A DNA stretch of 64,000 bases from assembly GCA_964397305.1 (NCBI GenBank), contig CAYNIP010000018.1, positions 11,805-75,804 of the forward strand. Direction: 5' to 3'. Source of the DNA: JAAUTY01 sp964397305 (GTDB lineage Bacteria; Cyanobacteriota; Cyanobacteriia; Cyanobacteriales; Spirulinaceae). The notes beneath the pieces are model-generated. The model was given only the letters and a program-made list of their open reading frames with translations. It did not search any database and had not been told where the DNA came from. Below are positions 62,449 to 64,000 of the stretch, piece by piece (position 1 is the stretch's first letter; each line of letters starts with the position of its first letter). Position numbers and translations under genes: made by a program.

Positions 62449-64000
62449 TCCGAGGCTGACGGCGCTCCGGGGCTGGGGCGCGCAACTCCAGTTCCGGCAG
62501 CGGCTCCTGGGGCTGACGCGGCGGCCGCGCCGCCGCCGCCGCCCCTACTGGCGGCGCTCCTCGGCGCTCTTGGGGAGCGTGGTGGGCTAGGAAGAAGGTC
62601 CCAATGCCCAGCATGGCGTGACCCAACTCTAGCTCCTCAAGCCACGCCGCCGTCACAGATTCCTCCTCCTCAGCCGCGTCGGCGTCCGCCAAGGCCTCGG
62701 CCGGCTCCGGCGTCGCGTAGAAATCCTGCGGATCGAGGCCGGCCGCGGCCAGATCGATGGAGTGAGATAGATTAGCCAGGGCCGACTCCAAGTAGGGGCC
62801 CGCATCCACGGGAACCCAGCCCTTGGAGAGGTGGTGCCGCCACTCGAAATGGAGGTGCGGGCCGGTGGAATTGCCGGTGCTGCCCACCAGGCCGATCAGT
62901 TCACCCTGCTCAACCCATTCGCCGGGCTGCACAAAGATCTGGGCCAAGTGAGCATAACGGGATTCTTGAGTGCCATCTAGGTGTCGCAACACCACCATCA
63001 TTCCGTAGCCCCCGGCATAATCCGCCAGGGTTACTTGACCCCGATAAGCGGCCACGACGGGAGTGCCGTAGGCCGCGCCGAGATCCGTCCCTGCGTGCAT
63101 CCGCCAAGTGCCGAAGATCGGATGTTGCCGCCAACCGAAGCTGGAGGTGATCCGAGCCGGAATCGCTAAGGGGAAGAGCAAGCCACGATTGCCGTTGTTG
63201 GGGTAGATGGGGCGCTGGGTAGCCGTGGGTTGAGCGGCGGTTTGGAAGGGGTTGATAAAGCCGGGGGGCAGCGGAATACCCGACTCCATGGGCACGACCT
63301 GAATCGGGCCGCCGCCGGCAACGGGGCCGCGCCGATGGCCGCGCCGCGCCGTCGCCTCAGCGGCAGCCTGGGCCCAGACCTGGGGCACGGGTACGGGGGA
63401 GGACACAAGCTGCATTCGCCCCGCGCTACGGGGGCGCGACCCTGGTCCTTGAGCCGAGCGATCCCGAGCCGCATCGCCCCGAGCTGCTTGGGCAGCCGCA
63501 CCAGCGTCGGGCTGCGTCGGCCGGGACTGCTGGCAGTTTTGGGCGAGCTGGCCCTGGCGGCCGACGGTTTCACAGCCCCTGGCGCGATCGCTCACGACCA
63601 CGCGCGGCGATTCGCCCAGGCCCGGCTGGGGTTCGCGCGCCGGGGAACTGTAGGCGGTGGAATCGACAAAGCGGCTCGTACTGCCGGGCTGACCGACTTG
63701 GCGGTGGGGGGCCGGGAGCTGGAAGGCGGGAGGCTCATCTCGCAGGGCCTCGGGCAGGGGAGCCCGGACAGGCTCCCTGGGAACTGAGACCGTGGGCGGG
63801 CTCAGGCGGGGGGCGGGCGCAGCGGCGGGGGCCGTCGTAGCACGGGTTGGGGCCGGCGGCGCGGCGGCGGGTTGGGGTCGGGGTTCGGGCTGAGCTACCG
63901 GAGCGGGGGGAGGCGGCGCGGGCTGGGGCTGGGCCACCGGAGCGGGGGGAGGCGGCGCGGGCTGGGGCTGGGCCACCGGGGCGGGGGGGGGGGGCGCGGG
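62408..64000 (-). CDS. M23-family peptidase with proline-rich repeats, 5' end off the window
   Basis: At least 531 residues, still open at the right edge. The N-terminal visible part is built of proline/alanine/valine-rich 13-residue repeats (PAPPPPAPVAQPQ), then a low-complexity stretch. The M23 domain (about 290-400 of the visible part) has MHAGTDLGAAYGTPVVAAY and HLHFEWRHH, the LytM zinc and catalytic histidine motifs. It cleaves or binds peptidoglycan cross-links in the envelope. A run of 12 G at 63982-63993 is a likely slippage site. The start is unknown. Confidence 0.88.
   Translation of the reverse strand, partial: PAPPPPAPVAQPQPAPPPPAPVAQPQPAPPPPAPVAQPEPRPQPAAAPPAPTRATTAPAAAPAPRLSPPTVSVPREPVRAPLPEALRDEPPAFQLPAPHRQVGQPGSTSRFVDSTAYSSPAREPQPGLGESPRVVVSDRARGCETVGRQGQLAQNCQQSRPTQPDAGAAAQAARGDAARDRSAQGPGSRPRSAGRMQLVSSPVPVPQVWAQAAAEATARRGHRRGPVAGGGPIQVVPMESGIPLPPGFINPFQTAAQPTATQRPIYPNNGNRGLLFPLAIPARITSSFGWRQHPIFGTWRMHAGTDLGAAYGTPVVAAYRGQVTLADYAGGYGMMVVLRHLDGTQESRYAHLAQIFVQPGEWVEQGELIGLVGSTGNSTGPHLHFEWRHHLSKGWVPVDAGPYLESALANLSHSIDLAAAGLDPQDFYATPEPAEALADADAAEEEESVTAAWLEELELGHAMLGIGTFFLAHHAPQERRGAPPVGAAAAARPPRQPQEPLPELELRAPAPERRQPRIILDSHAPLETIE

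Overview
The window looks like chromosomal DNA of a GC-rich cyanobacterium. The octamer GCGATCGC (HIP1) recurs throughout. Typical cyanobacterial families are present: a TIGR03792-type protein, DUF928, a [4Fe-4S] aldo/keto reductase, WYL regulator plus Csx18 beside cas1-cas2, and a CHASE2 cyclase. No plasmid or phage replication genes are visible. The species cannot be named from the sequence.

Layout. (1) 1-11107 is a defence island. It holds the 3' part of a DUF1156 DNA methylase, a DUF433/DUF5615 toxin-antitoxin pair bracketed by 173-bp repeats, and a phospholipase-D/SNF2 helicase. A leftward operon follows: NERD-like/UvrD-type helicase, DUF2290-like protein, Mrr-type endonuclease and a DNA methyltransferase. 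Its right edge is tRNA-Thr and tRNA-Tyr. (2) 11394-24726 is mostly housekeeping: CNNM/CBS transporter, a Psb35-like miniprotein, SGNH hydrolase, ExbB-like channel, amidase, aldo/keto reductase, glycosyltransferase, YraN, pentapeptide protein, dnaB, a methyltransferase and an SLH lipoprotein. (3) 24791-36105 is the CRISPR region: decayed repeats, a duplicated 236-bp segment, two small-molecule-type enzymes, one 80-repeat array (27077-32844), and cas2-cas1-csx18 with a divergent WYL regulator. No interference (effector) genes are in the window. (4) 36384-64000 is core genome: DUF928, CHASE2 adenylate/guanylate cyclase, metallo-hydrolase, cbiD, epimerase, M48 protease, a NarL-type two-component pair beside a Spy/CpxP-like protein, tamB, tRNA-Val, a cluster of membrane/conserved genes, a HAMP sensor, a pilin, a methyltransferase, a DUF151 nuclease, riboflavin synthase and an M23 peptidase cut by the right edge.

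How it fits together. The repeat, read on the minus strand, ends in ATTGGAAAC, a form typical of crRNA 5' handles. The cas genes also point leftward, so the leader is most likely at 32845-33023 and the array is transcribed leftward. Several unrelated spacers, read on the plus strand, encode the same short peptides with synonymous changes. They therefore sample homologous coding genes, and the crRNAs would be antisense to the mRNAs, as expected for a type III (RNA-targeting) effector encoded elsewhere. A family of dispersed repeats with GGTGCATCTCA-type ends punctuates nearly every breakpoint in the accessory regions and reaches into coding ends of neighbouring genes.
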